A program made the translations under genes and the position numbers. A stretch of DNA of 14,167 bases from UBA9547 sp044349205 (GTDB lineage: Bacteria > Bacteroidota > Bacteroidia > Cytophagales > UBA9547): contig JBIKRJ010000042.1 in NCBI GenBank assembly GCA_044349205.1, positions 1 to 14,167 on the forward strand. Direction: 5' to 3'. Shown here piece by piece: positions 1 through 8,217 of the stretch (position 1 is the first letter of the stretch; each line of letters begins with the position of its first letter). The notes beneath the pieces were generated by a model. It had not been told where the DNA came from, searched no databases, and saw nothing but the letters and a program-made list of their open reading frames with translations.

Positions 1-210
1 AAATTAGGATTTAGACCTTTCCATCAAATACGAGGCAATGTTTCCTACCCCAACAACAATATGGTGCACCTTTTCGAATATGCGGCTCATTCTTTTGCTA
101 TTTCGCAAAACGAACATGAGGCCATGAAGGAATTGGCAGAGGCTGGTCATCTTGTCAAAAACGAGCAAATTTTGGGCAATCATTTTGAAATACACTACAA
201 TTTAGGTTAA
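1..210 (+). CDS. 3' end of an unrecognised protein (partial)
   Basis: Frame 1 is open from the first base to a TAA at 208-210 and encodes the last 69 residues of a protein whose start lies outside the window. The peptide begins KLGFRPFHQIRGN and ends GNHFEIHYNLG, with no membrane segment. I do not recognise the family. The stretch NNNMVHLFEYAAHSFAI followed by a polar helix faintly recalls the last motif of HAD-type phosphatases, and LGFRPF recalls the end of GNAT acetyltransferases, but neither is strong enough to name. The stop is 44 bases before the permease start with no hairpin or clear promoter between, so the two genes may be co-transcribed. Coding status is fairly sure from the undisturbed frame; function is unknown. 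Confidence 0.6.
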   Translation, partial: KLGFRPFHQIRGNVSYPNNNMVHLFEYAAHSFAISQNEHEAMKELAEAGHLVKNEQILGNHFEIHYNLG

Positions 211-254
211 GCATAGAAGGAATTTTCGCTTTATTTGGGAGCAAAAGCATTTTC

Positions 255-1469
255 ATGAACCTTGCCCGTTTTATTTCTACTCGCACCTATTCCAGCAAGG
301 GCAAAAGTTTTTCGGTTTTTGTATCGCGCATAGCGGTGGCAAGCGTGGCTTTGAGCATCGCCGCCATGATAGTTTCCTTCTCTATCTTAAAAGGTTTTCA
401 AAAAGATATAAAAAAGAAATTGTTCAGTTTCGGGTCTCACTTGATGGTAACCAAGTACGACCTGAATGAATCGTACGAGTCTTCTCCCATCAACACCCAA
501 ACGTCATTTTATCTAAATCCAGATTTTCAATACGTGGAACATATTCAGCGCTTTGCCTACAAGGCTGCATTGTTCAAAACCAATGATGAAGTAAACGGGG
601 TGTTGCTGAAAGGGGTAGATAAAAATTTTTATGCCGAAAAGTTCCAGCCCAACATAGTGAAAGGGTACATACCCCAATACAGCGATTCGGGCGAAAGCAA
701 ACAAATGATCATAAGTCAGAAGCTTGCCGACCGACTTTCTTTAGATACTGGAAGCGCCGTATTAGTATATTTTATTCAAAATCCGCCGCGATACCGTAAA
801 CTAGTCGTGGCGGGCATTTACCAAACCGGCATGGACGAGCTGGACGACACCTATGTCATTTGCGATTTGAAAGTTTTGCAAAAAGTGAACAATTGGCCCG
901 ACTCGTTGGCAGGCGGCTTTGAAATGTATGTAAAAGATTTCTCCCAATTGGACTTGGCCGAACAGGAAGTATTTGAAAAAATGGACTATGACCTGAAAGT
1001 GGCCAACATTAAGGACAAATTCAGTCATATTTTCGACTGGATACATTTGTTAGACAATAATGTGTTGATTTTTTCGGTCATCATCCTTTTTGTAGCCTGT
1101 TTCAACATAGTATCTACCCTTTTTGTGCTCATCATGGAAAGGACAAGCATGATTGGTATTCTGAAGGCTTTGGGAGCCAATAATCGCCTTATTCAGCGCA
1201 TATTTGTACTGAGGGGGATGCACTTAGTGGCTAAAGGACTGCTTATAGGAAACGCTTCAGGTCTTTTCATTTGTTGGATACAATACCATTTTCAATTAGT
1301 GCCATTGGATCCAAGTTATTATTACATGAACCATGTGCCCATAAAATGGGAGTGGCTTGCATATTTGGCCTTGAATGGTGGTTTGGTGCTAGTGTTGTTT
1401 TTTGTCTTGAATATACCAGCTTATGTAATCAGTTCTTTGCGACCTGTGAAAGCCATTCGATTCGACTGA
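255..1469 (+). CDS. FtsX-like ABC transporter permease, LolC/LolE type
   Basis: A 404-residue inner-membrane permease of the FtsX/MacB/LolCE superfamily, which in Proteobacteria extracts lipoproteins from the inner membrane together with the ATPase LolD. The visible layout is diagnostic: a first membrane helix at about 25-46, a large extracytoplasmic domain at about 47-268, then three helices at about 270-293, 322-345 and 369-391. The coupling loop MERTSMIGILKALGANN (294-310) and the C-terminal RPVKAIRFD are characteristic of LolC/LolE-type permeases. Length fits the family (about 400). No ATPase gene is in the window, so it probably works with one encoded elsewhere; only one permease is seen, so a homodimer is likely (inference). 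The ATG at 255 gives the normal cytoplasmic N-terminus (ARFISTRTY). The substrate is not provable from sequence; another envelope export role is possible. Confidence 0.9.
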   Translation: MNLARFISTRTYSSKGKSFSVFVSRIAVASVALSIAAMIVSFSILKGFQKDIKKKLFSFGSHLMVTKYDLNESYESSPINTQTSFYLNPDFQYVEHIQRFAYKAALFKTNDEVNGVLLKGVDKNFYAEKFQPNIVKGYIPQYSDSGESKQMIISQKLADRLSLDTGSAVLVYFIQNPPRYRKLVVAGIYQTGMDELDDTYVICDLKVLQKVNNWPDSLAGGFEMYVKDFSQLDLAEQEVFEKMDYDLKVANIKDKFSHIFDWIHLLDNNVLIFSVIILFVACFNIVSTLFVLIMERTSMIGILKALGANNRLIQRIFVLRGMHLVAKGLLIGNASGLFICWIQYHFQLVPLDPSYYYMNHVPIKWEWLAYLALNGGLVLVLFFVLNIPAYVISSLRPVKAIRFD

Positions 1470-1472
1470 AAA

Positions 1473-4403
1473 CTATTTCCACTCCATATTTTCCAAATGG
1501 TCTTGGATTTCTTTTTTGGTCTTTGCCTCTAATTGTTCATATTCGGTTGGCGGCATCAAGTCCTTCAGTTTTGCAAGCGTATAGTCTATAAAGCCGAACA
1601 AATTCATGCGTATGCATTGTTGCAAATACACTTTTTGAATAGCGACAGAGTAGGGGTTTAGTAGAACACTTTGCAGTGCAATAGCATACATTTCGGAATT
1701 TTTTTGCCTTGGTTCTAAAAATGCAACCGCATCCAAAACGCCTTCTTCATACACAGGATATTCGTTTAGGGCTTCTTTGTATAAATTTTGTGATTGGTTT
1801 GGGTTTTTTCTTGCCCAAGCTTGAATGTATTTGTTAGGCGAGTTTTGAAATTGGGAGGCTTCTTTCAAAGCCAATTCTTTTTGGTTGGTCGCACGCAACG
1901 CACGAAGGTATTGCCATGTACTTTCTTGGCTTTTGTCATTTTCTTGGTACAATCTAATTGCAAGTTCGGCTTGCCCCTTCTCGATTAGGTATTGCATAAG
2001 TCTGCCGAGTGCTTTTTGTTTTTCAATGCTTTTGGGCAGTGCGTAATATTTTTTGTAAAGCAATTCGGGATTTTCGAAAAGCTGCGGCATAATGCCTATG
2101 GAATATACATTGGGTTCTTTCGCCGACAAGGCCAATGATATTTTTCTAAAGCTACTGTCGCTAAGTAAGATAGGGCTTTTCCAATATACTATTGCGTTGT
2201 GGCTTGGCATATAAAAAGAGGAGGCAATTGCACTGCCAAAAGCCGTTTTTAAGTCGCCGGCATTTTGCGCTTTTTCCAAAAAATCCATGGCCATGCGCGG
2301 CGCATCTTGTTGTATAAACCAGTTGGACAAGGTGTGAATGTTGGCTACCATATTGCTGCCCGTGGTTTGTAATTGGTCTAGGGTGGCAATGCCCTCGGCT
2401 ACTTTTCCGCCGTAGTATTGTCTGAAGGCTTTGGCCTGCAACAATTGGTCGACAAAAAGATGGTTGGCTGGTTTTTTTATCAAACTATCGAGCCAACCCA
2501 ATTTGAATGAAACGGTATCTTTTAAATTGTGGTATGCCAAATTGTTTACAAAAGCCATTTTTTCGACCGTGAGCGCGCTGTCTTTCAAAAAAGTAGGGTA
2601 AGGGAAAGAAGCCAAAGTTTTGCCTGTTTTGTTGTGCAAGGCAAGCAAATTGGTTTGGTAGGCGAGGTCGTCGGGAATGGGGTCTGTTTCGGAAGTTGGC
2701 AATGTGTTGGTATTCAGAGCAAAAGCCAACAAATTGGCAGCAGGAACAAAATTGTCACCACTGTACTTTTTAGCTTTTTCAAAGTAGTAAAGCGTAGAGT
2801 CGTGTATGTCGGTTTTGGAAAAAGCCAAAGCTAAATTGTTTAAAATTTCGGGTGATTGGGGAAACTTCGCCATGCCCTCTTTCAATGTTTCCATACTTCT
2901 AATAATATCGCCGTCTTGCAACAAAAAGTGGCCTAAAGTGGCGTAGGATTGAGGCGTAGGATTTTTGAACATGGCTTGTTTTATCAAACCCATGGAAATA
3001 GGGTCATCGGGGCTTTTTTCGTGTGCCAATATGCCCAGCACATAGTTGGCTTTGTGATTACCTGCATCATGAGATAAAGCTGTTTTCATGTATTCCTCGC
3101 CCAACAATTCCTCTTTGTCTTGCAGGTATGTTTCGCCAATACCGATGTAATAGCCTGCTTTGGCCTGTCGTAATTGGTATTGGTTGTTATACATCACAAT
3201 GGCAAAAACACCGATAACCCCAATGATGCGTACAAAACCAAAAGGCATGAAGCGGGGCTTATACACCACTTCGTGAGCAGGTAGATTTTGCTCCATGACG
3301 CTCATGAAATTAGCTATCACGAATACAATAAACATGAGCCCGAAAGAAAGTTGGCTGAAAATAACGGCGTCTTCCATCGCTTCTTGCAAAGGGTCGTTGC
3401 CACTTACATTGGCATGCCCAAAACAAACCATACAGTTTATGCCCAATACCACAAGCCAAATGGCAGTTGTAGGCGAAAAATCGGCCATAGATTGGTAAAT
3501 GGGTCCTTTCTTTTTGTGCGCCCAAATCCCTAAAAATGAAGAAATGACCAAAACCAAGGGGGCTTCCAAATAGAAAATGTTCCAATCGAGCGAGCCCCTG
3601 TTTTTTAGAAATGTCAAAACCAAATTACCCAAATAGAACAAGGAAATGAGCAGAAAATTGAGCAAGGATGAATATTTTTTGGCGTTTTTGGCTTCGGTTG
3701 TCAAATACAAAAAGCCGCTAAAAACATCGGTTGAAATAATGAGGATGTACACCAATGCCATGGCAAATGGGGCGAACCAAGCATAAGCAGCAAAATAGGA
3801 AAGAGGGTGGGTGAGATTTGAAAAGAAGAAAGTGAAGAAAAAGAACAGGGCAGTCAATACGAAAAAATACACATAGCGATAGGCAAGGCGTACCTGTGGC
3901 AGAAATGAATGGAAAAGATGGATGCTAATTCCGAATATAAGAAATGAAATGATTGTCCAGTATAAATTGCCAAAACCAAATACTTCTAGTACATCTAAAT
4001 TTAGAAAATAGAAAAAGGCCCCAAGTACCGTGAGCGCCACATAGTACCACCAATTTTTGGTATAGCTGATGGTGACCGAACCTATGGCCAGCAGCAAGAA
4101 TATACTTCCCGTTATCAAATAGGCAAACCAAGGCATCGTGTTTTGGGCACTACCCCTAAACGACTGAAAAACATACTGGTTGTCGGCCTGTACCCCAAAT
4201 TGGAAGAACCCTTTTTGAAAACTATCGACTATGACGGGCAACGTTTTAATGTCGCTTGCTACTTCCCATTTCAAGCCAATATTTTTGATGCCATATTCCG
4301 ACACCATAAAAAACAACACGGCTGCTACAAACAAGCAAAGCGCCGTTGCATACAGCAATTGGTCGGATTTGGCCCATTTTTTCCAAAAAAGAAGATTTTT
4401 CAT
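1473..4403 (-). CDS. Large multi-pass membrane protein with C-terminal TPR-like repeats, unknown function
   Basis: A 976-residue protein that I cannot assign to a named family. Residues 1-410 contain about eleven hydrophobic segments (roughly 17-36, 92-112, 118-136, 146-166, 175-195, 205-228, 247-266, 280-294, 311-330, 346-368 and 388-405). The remaining 560 residues are soluble and helical. They contain tetratricopeptide-like units at about 415-560, such as ETYLQDKEELLGEEYMKTAL and EILNNLALAFSKTDIHDSTLYYFEKAKKY, and weaker helical repeats to the end. This resembles the general plan of membrane proteins that recruit partners through a TPR tail, as in some surface-polymer or secretion proteins, but no catalytic motif is visible. 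The gene converges on the permease with a 3-base gap and follows a small membrane-protein gene by 70 bases. A promoter-like site lies just upstream of its ATG. Confidence 0.85.
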   Translation of the reverse strand: MKNLLFWKKWAKSDQLLYATALCLFVAAVLFFMVSEYGIKNIGLKWEVASDIKTLPVIVDSFQKGFFQFGVQADNQYVFQSFRGSAQNTMPWFAYLITGSIFLLLAIGSVTISYTKNWWYYVALTVLGAFFYFLNLDVLEVFGFGNLYWTIISFLIFGISIHLFHSFLPQVRLAYRYVYFFVLTALFFFFTFFFSNLTHPLSYFAAYAWFAPFAMALVYILIISTDVFSGFLYLTTEAKNAKKYSSLLNFLLISLFYLGNLVLTFLKNRGSLDWNIFYLEAPLVLVISSFLGIWAHKKKGPIYQSMADFSPTTAIWLVVLGINCMVCFGHANVSGNDPLQEAMEDAVIFSQLSFGLMFIVFVIANFMSVMEQNLPAHEVVYKPRFMPFGFVRIIGVIGVFAIVMYNNQYQLRQAKAGYYIGIGETYLQDKEELLGEEYMKTALSHDAGNHKANYVLGILAHEKSPDDPISMGLIKQAMFKNPTPQSYATLGHFLLQDGDIIRSMETLKEGMAKFPQSPEILNNLALAFSKTDIHDSTLYYFEKAKKYSGDNFVPAANLLAFALNTNTLPTSETDPIPDDLAYQTNLLALHNKTGKTLASFPYPTFLKDSALTVEKMAFVNNLAYHNLKDTVSFKLGWLDSLIKKPANHLFVDQLLQAKAFRQYYGGKVAEGIATLDQLQTTGSNMVANIHTLSNWFIQQDAPRMAMDFLEKAQNAGDLKTAFGSAIASSFYMPSHNAIVYWKSPILLSDSSFRKISLALSAKEPNVYSIGIMPQLFENPELLYKKYYALPKSIEKQKALGRLMQYLIEKGQAELAIRLYQENDKSQESTWQYLRALRATNQKELALKEASQFQNSPNKYIQAWARKNPNQSQNLYKEALNEYPVYEEGVLDAVAFLEPRQKNSEMYAIALQSVLLNPYSVAIQKVYLQQCIRMNLFGFIDYTLAKLKDLMPPTEYEQLEAKTKKEIQDHLENMEWK

Positions 4404-4426
4404 AGGTGAAGCGTAGAAATGAGCCG

Positions 4427-4460
4427 CAAAAATACGGGCAGTAGTGAAGTTAATCTACAA
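4427..4460 (-). promoter_or_regulatory. Predicted Bacteroidota promoter for the membrane/TPR gene
   Basis: Reading the minus strand, TATTTTTG (4434-4427) matches the Bacteroidota -7 consensus TAnnTTTG exactly, and a TTG (4460-4458) lies 23 bases upstream. That spacing is at the long end of the range known for Flavobacterium promoters. The -7 element ends 23 bases before the ATG at 4403, which allows a short leader. The gene could also be read from the promoter of the small gene upstream. Confidence 0.5.
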
Positions 4461-4474
4461 ATTGGGAAAAGAAT

Positions 4475-4684
4475 CTACGATTTTCCCGAACGTTTCTTTT
4501 GATACTTTTTGTATTCGTTTTTCTGCTTGTCGGTTGCTTCCAACACGACCAGAACCATGATCACAAGCAGTAGTACCACAATGGGAAGAAGCTGATAAAT
4601 AGGAGATAGGCGCGTAAAAAGCATAATGCTGAGCATAACCGCACATATTTTCAACAAAAGGCTTATGGTATCTCTTCTATTCAT
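4475..4684 (-). CDS. Small two-helix membrane protein, unknown
   Basis: A 69-residue open frame starting MNRRDTISLL. It has two hydrophobic helices (about 9-24 and 29-49) joined by a short TRLSP turn, followed by a lysine-rich tail (EATDKQKNEYKKYQKKRSGKS). By the positive-inside rule both termini are probably cytoplasmic. No family is recognised. Coding is supported by the consistent membrane-protein pattern, a strong promoter match directly upstream and its position in front of the membrane/TPR gene on the same strand with a 71-base gap. An overlapping 63-residue frame at 4455-4646 lacks this organisation. The two membrane proteins may work together, but that rests on adjacency only. Confidence 0.65.
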   Translation of the reverse strand: MNRRDTISLLLKICAVMLSIMLFTRLSPIYQLLPIVVLLLVIMVLVVLEATDKQKNEYKKYQKKRSGKS

Positions 4685-4691
4685 CCTAATA

Positions 4692-4721
4692 CAAATATAA
4701 GATTATAGCCCTTTTTGCCAA
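4692..4721 (-). promoter_or_regulatory. Predicted Bacteroidota promoter, near-leaderless, for the small membrane protein
   Basis: On the minus strand TATATTTG (4699-4692) matches TAnnTTTG exactly, with a TTG (4721-4719) 19 bases upstream, the standard spacing. The -7 element ends only 7 bases before the ATG at 4684-4682, so transcription would begin at or almost at the start codon and give a leaderless or very short-leader mRNA. This also helps support the choice of start. Confidence 0.6.
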
Positions 4722-4799
4722 GCAATTCGAAGTGCAAGCAAGGCATTTGTAGCGTTTTTGAGGTTTTTGTAGTAGCATTGAAAGAAAAAAGAACCTGCC

Positions 4800-5705
4800 A
4801 TGCCCCATATTAGGCCTGCTACGCTAAAAAAAGGCGACAAAGTGTGTGTGCTTTCCACAGCTCGTAAAGTTTCAGAGCAAGAAATTTTGCCTGCGGTACA
4901 AGTGTTGAAAAGCTGGGGATTGGAAGTGACATTTGGCCAAAATCTATTTTCTGAAAGCCACCAATTTGCTGGCAGTGACACGCAGCGTGTTTCCGATTTG
5001 CAACAGGCACTTGATGATACAAGTTTGGCTGCAATATTTTGTGCAAGAGGTGGTTACGGTACTCCCCGTATCATAGATTTCGTAAACTGGACAGGTTTTC
5101 TGAAAACCCCAAAATGGGTGGTGGGCTTCAGCGATGTGTGTGCATTGCTGGCCGCTATTCAAAACCTAGGTGTTTGTGCATTGCATGCGCCCATGCCTTT
5201 GTTTTTCGCCCGTCCCGAATATCAGCCTTCTGTGATTGCCCTTAAGGATTGCCTTTTTGGTGAAAAAAGCCGTTTACAAGCTCCGCCCCATCCTTTCAAC
5301 AAAATTGGTACCACACAAGGGGTCATGGTGGGGGGCAATCTTTCGATGGTAGTCAACAGCATTGGGACTTCCACCCATTTCGATACTATTGGCAAAATTC
5401 TTTTTTTAGAAGACATCGACGAGTACTTGTACCACATAGATCGTATGATGGTGCATTTGAAAAGAGCTGGCATTTTGGGGAAAATAGCAGGTTTGGTTGT
5501 TGGCCATTTTACCGACATGAAAGACAACGCCATTCCGTTTGGCGAAAATGCCTATGAAATTATTTGCAGAAATATTGCCGCTTTCGATATTCCCGTGGCC
5601 TTTGGCTTTGAAATAGGCCATGCCCCCCAAAACTTGCCCGTGGTGGTTGGCCAATCATATTTGTTCATTGTAGATGAAACGGGAGCAAGGTTGGATTTTT
5701 TGTAA
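4800..5705 (+). CDS. LD-carboxypeptidase, peptidase family S66 (LdcA/MccF-like)
   Basis: A 301-residue cytoplasmic serine peptidase. LdcA-type members remove the terminal D-Ala from murein tetrapeptides during peptidoglycan recycling; MccF-type relatives cleave microcin-like amides. The N-terminus PATLKKGDKVCVLSTARKVS is typical of the family. The expected Ser-Glu-His triad is visible: Ser111 in GFSDVCALL, Glu204 in LFLEDIDE and His274 in GFEIGHAPQN. The oxyanion-region signature ARGGYGTPR (82-90) is also intact, and length is normal. The ATG at 4800 puts the conserved lysine-glycine motif at the usual distance from the start. The gene is divergent from the small membrane protein and 21 bases upstream of the TonB-family frame, which suggests an envelope-related operon. 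Which S66 activity it has cannot be settled from sequence, but murein recycling is most likely. Confidence 0.93.
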   Translation: MPHIRPATLKKGDKVCVLSTARKVSEQEILPAVQVLKSWGLEVTFGQNLFSESHQFAGSDTQRVSDLQQALDDTSLAAIFCARGGYGTPRIIDFVNWTGFLKTPKWVVGFSDVCALLAAIQNLGVCALHAPMPLFFARPEYQPSVIALKDCLFGEKSRLQAPPHPFNKIGTTQGVMVGGNLSMVVNSIGTSTHFDTIGKILFLEDIDEYLYHIDRMMVHLKRAGILGKIAGLVVGHFTDMKDNAIPFGENAYEIICRNIAAFDIPVAFGFEIGHAPQNLPVVVGQSYLFIVDETGARLDFL

Positions 5706-5726
5706 CTTGCCAATCCTTTTGCTCCT

Positions 5727-6536
5727 TTGGTCAAGTTTATCAAATATCTTTTTGGCGAAATTTTTCTTTTGCCCCTCTTTAGCAAAAGCTGGGACGATGT
5801 GGTGTTTCAAAACCGCAATACAAGATATGGTGCCTACGAACTTAGAAGGCAAACTGCCAAAAACCACTTTATAGGTCTTGTTTTTACATTGGGTATGTTT
5901 TTGGGCTTTTTGTTTTGGGTTTATTTGGGTTCCGGCAATTCAGAGGAATACGAATTTGAGTTCGAGAAAATGGTCGAGTTCAAAGGTTTTGATGCCAATT
6001 TGCTGAAAGTAAAGCCATTGACAAAAGAGTTGTCGCATCCTGCACCCTCGAAATCCGATGATAAACCAGCACCCAAACTTAAAAATGACAATTTGCCGCC
6101 TATTGTGAAAAAAGAGGTGGTAGAGGAGCAGCCTTCACAGAAAGTCCTTGCCGATACGGTGCCCAAAATGAGCGAAAAAACAGGTGCCGACAGCAGTAAA
6201 AATTACCAAGCGGGTTTGGACAGTGGCCTCGTACAACCTCATTACGAAGAAGGGCCAGCTTCACCCTATGGCGGTATTGCCGAATTTATGAAATGGGTCC
6301 AACAAAATTTGCAAGTACCCACAGAAGCAAGAGATAACAACGTGCATGGCACAGTGTATGTTCATTTTACCATCGACACAACGGGGCAAATTACCAAAGT
6401 AACCCTTTCGAAAGGATTGGGCTATGGTTGTGATGAAGCTGTGGTAGAGGTCATTAGAAGGGCTCCAGCATGGAAGCCAGCCATTCGCGATGGCTTGCGA
6501 GTAGTACAGCGATTTATCATACCCGTAAAAATCTGA
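5727..6536 (+). CDS. TonB-family energy transducer, non-ATG start
   Basis: A protein of about 269 residues. The N-terminal cytoplasmic motif WDDVVFQNRNTRYGAYELRR (22-41) is the hallmark of Bacteroidota TonB-like proteins. One membrane helix follows at about 47-67, then a periplasmic linker rich in proline, lysine and glutamate (about 95-170), and a TonB C-terminal domain at about 185-269 (GTVYVHFTIDTTGQI, then RAPAWKPAIRDG and RFIIPVKI). Such proteins couple the proton motive force through ExbB/ExbD to outer-membrane transporters. There is no in-frame ATG before the motif: TTG at 5727 is the most upstream start in this list and TTG at 5769 is an alternative. The frame is the same as that of the LD-carboxypeptidase and is separated from it only by the TAA at 5703-5705 plus seven sense codons. 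The family call is secure; the start is not. Confidence 0.88.
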   Translation: MVKFIKYLFGEIFLLPLFSKSWDDVVFQNRNTRYGAYELRRQTAKNHFIGLVFTLGMFLGFLFWVYLGSGNSEEYEFEFEKMVEFKGFDANLLKVKPLTKELSHPAPSKSDDKPAPKLKNDNLPPIVKKEVVEEQPSQKVLADTVPKMSEKTGADSSKNYQAGLDSGLVQPHYEEGPASPYGGIAEFMKWVQQNLQVPTEARDNNVHGTVYVHFTIDTTGQITKVTLSKGLGYGCDEAVVEVIRRAPAWKPAIRDGLRVVQRFIIPVKI

Positions 6537-6540
6537 CAAT

Positions 6541-6572
6541 TTGCTTTCAAATCCTTTTTATGCATAGCTTTG
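6541..6572 (+). promoter_or_regulatory. Predicted Bacteroidota promoter for the amino acid permease
   Basis: TTG at 6541-6543 and TAGCTTTG at 6565-6572 are separated by 21 bases and match the TTG-N19-21-TAnnTTTG pattern with a perfect -7 element. The -7 box ends 51 bases before the permease ATG, implying a leader of roughly 45 bases. No terminator hairpin separates this site from the TonB gene, so read-through from the upstream operon is also possible. Confidence 0.6.
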
Positions 6573-6623
6573 TTTTCCTCTAATGGTTCATTTTTGTTTA
6601 CATTTCACTTTTAATTTGAAAAT

Positions 6624-8081
6624 ATGAGTCTGTTTTACACAAAATCTGTAAAAGAACTGATTGACCACGCGGAAGCAGGCGAAAAAACATTGCACCGCAC
6701 CCTAAGCCGCAGCAACTTGATTATGTTGGGTATTGGTGCCATCATTGGGGCAGGTATTTTTTCTATAACAGGGACAGCCGCCGCCGACCACGCAGGCCCA
6801 GCTATTGTTTTATCATTCGTCGTATCGGGTATTGCCTGTGTGTTTGCCGGTTTGTGCTATGCCGAAATGGCGTCCATGATTCCAGTTGCGGGCAGTGCCT
6901 ACACCTTTGCCTATGCCACTATTGGCGAGTTTTTTGCCTGGATTATTGGCTGGGATTTGATTTTAGAATACTTGTTCTCTGCTTCGGCGGTAGCAGCTTC
7001 TTGGTCGGGCTACGCACAAAATATCCTGAAAGATATGGGCATTGTATTGCCCAAACAATTGACCCAAGTCCCATTCAAACATACCCACGAGGGATGGTCT
7101 TTAACAGAGGACTACTGCAATTTCCCTGCTATGTTTATTGTGGGGGCACTCACGGTCATTCTTTCCATCGGCATCAAAGAAAGTGCAAGATTCAACAATG
7201 TCTTGGTCATTATTAAAGTCTTGGTCATCCTTGCTTTTATCTTTTTGGGAATTGGTTTTGTGAATATTGACAACTGGACTCCTTTTGTTCCCGAAAACCA
7301 AGGTGAGTATGGCATTTATGGCTGGAGTGGCGTAATGAGTGCCTCTGCCCTTATTTTCTTTGCCTACATAGGCTTCGATTCGGTGTCTACGGCTGCACAG
7401 GAAGCTAAAAACCCGCAGAAAGACATGGCGGCAGGTATTTTGGGTTCTTTGGCCATTTGTACGGTATTGTATATCCTTTTTTCCCTCATTTTGACAGGCG
7501 TTACCCATTATACCGCCTTCAAGGACGAATTGGCGCGCCAAGCACCTGTGGCCTTTGCGGTTGATCAAATGGGCGATTCGATGAATTTCCTAAAATACTT
7601 GATTAAGCTGGGCGCCATGGCAGGTTTGACATCGGCCACGCTTCTCATGTTGTTGGGACAGCCTCGTATATTTTATTCTATGAGCAAAGACGGTCTTTTG
7701 CCCGAAGTGTTTGCCAGTGTGCATCCTAAATACAAAACACCTTTTTTTAGTACGGTACTCACAGGTGTGGTGGCCATGATGGTGGCAGGCTTTATTCCGA
7801 AAGATGTGTTGGAAACCTTGGTCTCTATCGGTACGCTGTTTGCCTTCATCATAGTGTGTGCCGGCGTTATGTACTTGCGTTACACAAAGCCCGACGAAGT
7901 ACGGCCTTTTAAAGTGCCTTATGTATATGTGGTGGGTACTCTTGGCATAATCACCTGCTTGGGGCAAATGCTTAGCCTTGAAATGGGCGTGTGGGTACGA
8001 TTGCTCATTTGGCTGGTATTGGGCTTGTTTATTTACTTTTTGTACGGAAAAGCAAGCGCAGCTAAAATGCGAAAAGGCTAA
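6624..8081 (+). CDS. APC-superfamily amino acid permease (cationic amino acid transporter-like)
   Basis: A 485-residue polytopic inner-membrane transporter. The first helix carries the amino acid-binding signature GIGAIIGAGIFSITG (36-50), in which the unwound GAGIF segment contacts the substrate backbone in APC transporters. FAGLCYAEMASMIPVAGSAY is the conserved TM3 region of the CAT/YfnA branch. Later conserved stretches include FFAYIGFDSVSTAAQEAKNPQKD (TM6 and loop) and LLGQPRIFYSMSKDGLLPEVF. About 12-13 helices can be drawn, and the length fits CAT-like members. The substrate (cationic or small neutral amino acids) is not readable from sequence. The gene has its own promoter-like site and ends before a bidirectional terminator, so it looks monocistronic. 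The ATG at 6624 gives the expected short cytoplasmic N-terminus (KELIDHAEAGEKTLHRTL). Confidence 0.93.
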   Translation: MSLFYTKSVKELIDHAEAGEKTLHRTLSRSNLIMLGIGAIIGAGIFSITGTAAADHAGPAIVLSFVVSGIACVFAGLCYAEMASMIPVAGSAYTFAYATIGEFFAWIIGWDLILEYLFSASAVAASWSGYAQNILKDMGIVLPKQLTQVPFKHTHEGWSLTEDYCNFPAMFIVGALTVILSIGIKESARFNNVLVIIKVLVILAFIFLGIGFVNIDNWTPFVPENQGEYGIYGWSGVMSASALIFFAYIGFDSVSTAAQEAKNPQKDMAAGILGSLAICTVLYILFSLILTGVTHYTAFKDELARQAPVAFAVDQMGDSMNFLKYLIKLGAMAGLTSATLLMLLGQPRIFYSMSKDGLLPEVFASVHPKYKTPFFSTVLTGVVAMMVAGFIPKDVLETLVSIGTLFAFIIVCAGVMYLRYTKPDEVRPFKVPYVYVVGTLGIITCLGQMLSLEMGVWVRLLIWLVLGLFIYFLYGKASAAKMRKG

Positions 8082-8172
8082 GTTTCGAAGCTTTTTCTGA
8101 ATTTCTTAAATTTTGTCTGATGTCCGCACCAGCCACGGGCGAGAGAACTAATAACTAGATACTTTAAACATA

Positions 8173-8210
8173 AAAAAGCAGTTACCGATTTTACTCAGTA
8201 ACTGCTTTTT
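8173..8210. terminator. Bidirectional intrinsic terminator
   Basis: A perfect inverted repeat pairs AAAAAGCAGTTAC (8173-8185) with GTAACTGCTTTTT (8198-8210) across a 12-base loop. The A-run on the left and T-run on the right give a GC-containing stem followed by a U-tract on either strand. It can therefore end the amino acid permease transcript from the left and the tRNA-Asn transcript from the right. Confidence 0.85.
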
Positions 8211-8217
8211 ATACTTG

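Noticed and set aside
1..210. Assignment of the left-edge fragment to HAD phosphatases or GNAT acetyltransferases
   Set aside because: Only faint resemblance to short motifs, without the key acidic residues; left unnamed.
4770..4786. Promoter for the LD-carboxypeptidase with TAGCATTG as -7 element
   Set aside because: Seven of eight positions match, but the only TTG upstream at a usable distance is 23 bases away within a T-rich run, so chance is a good explanation.
7101..7568. 155-residue open frame antisense to the amino acid permease
   Set aside because: It is rich in Cys, His and Arg with no domain pattern, opposite a well-conserved transporter; a shadow frame.
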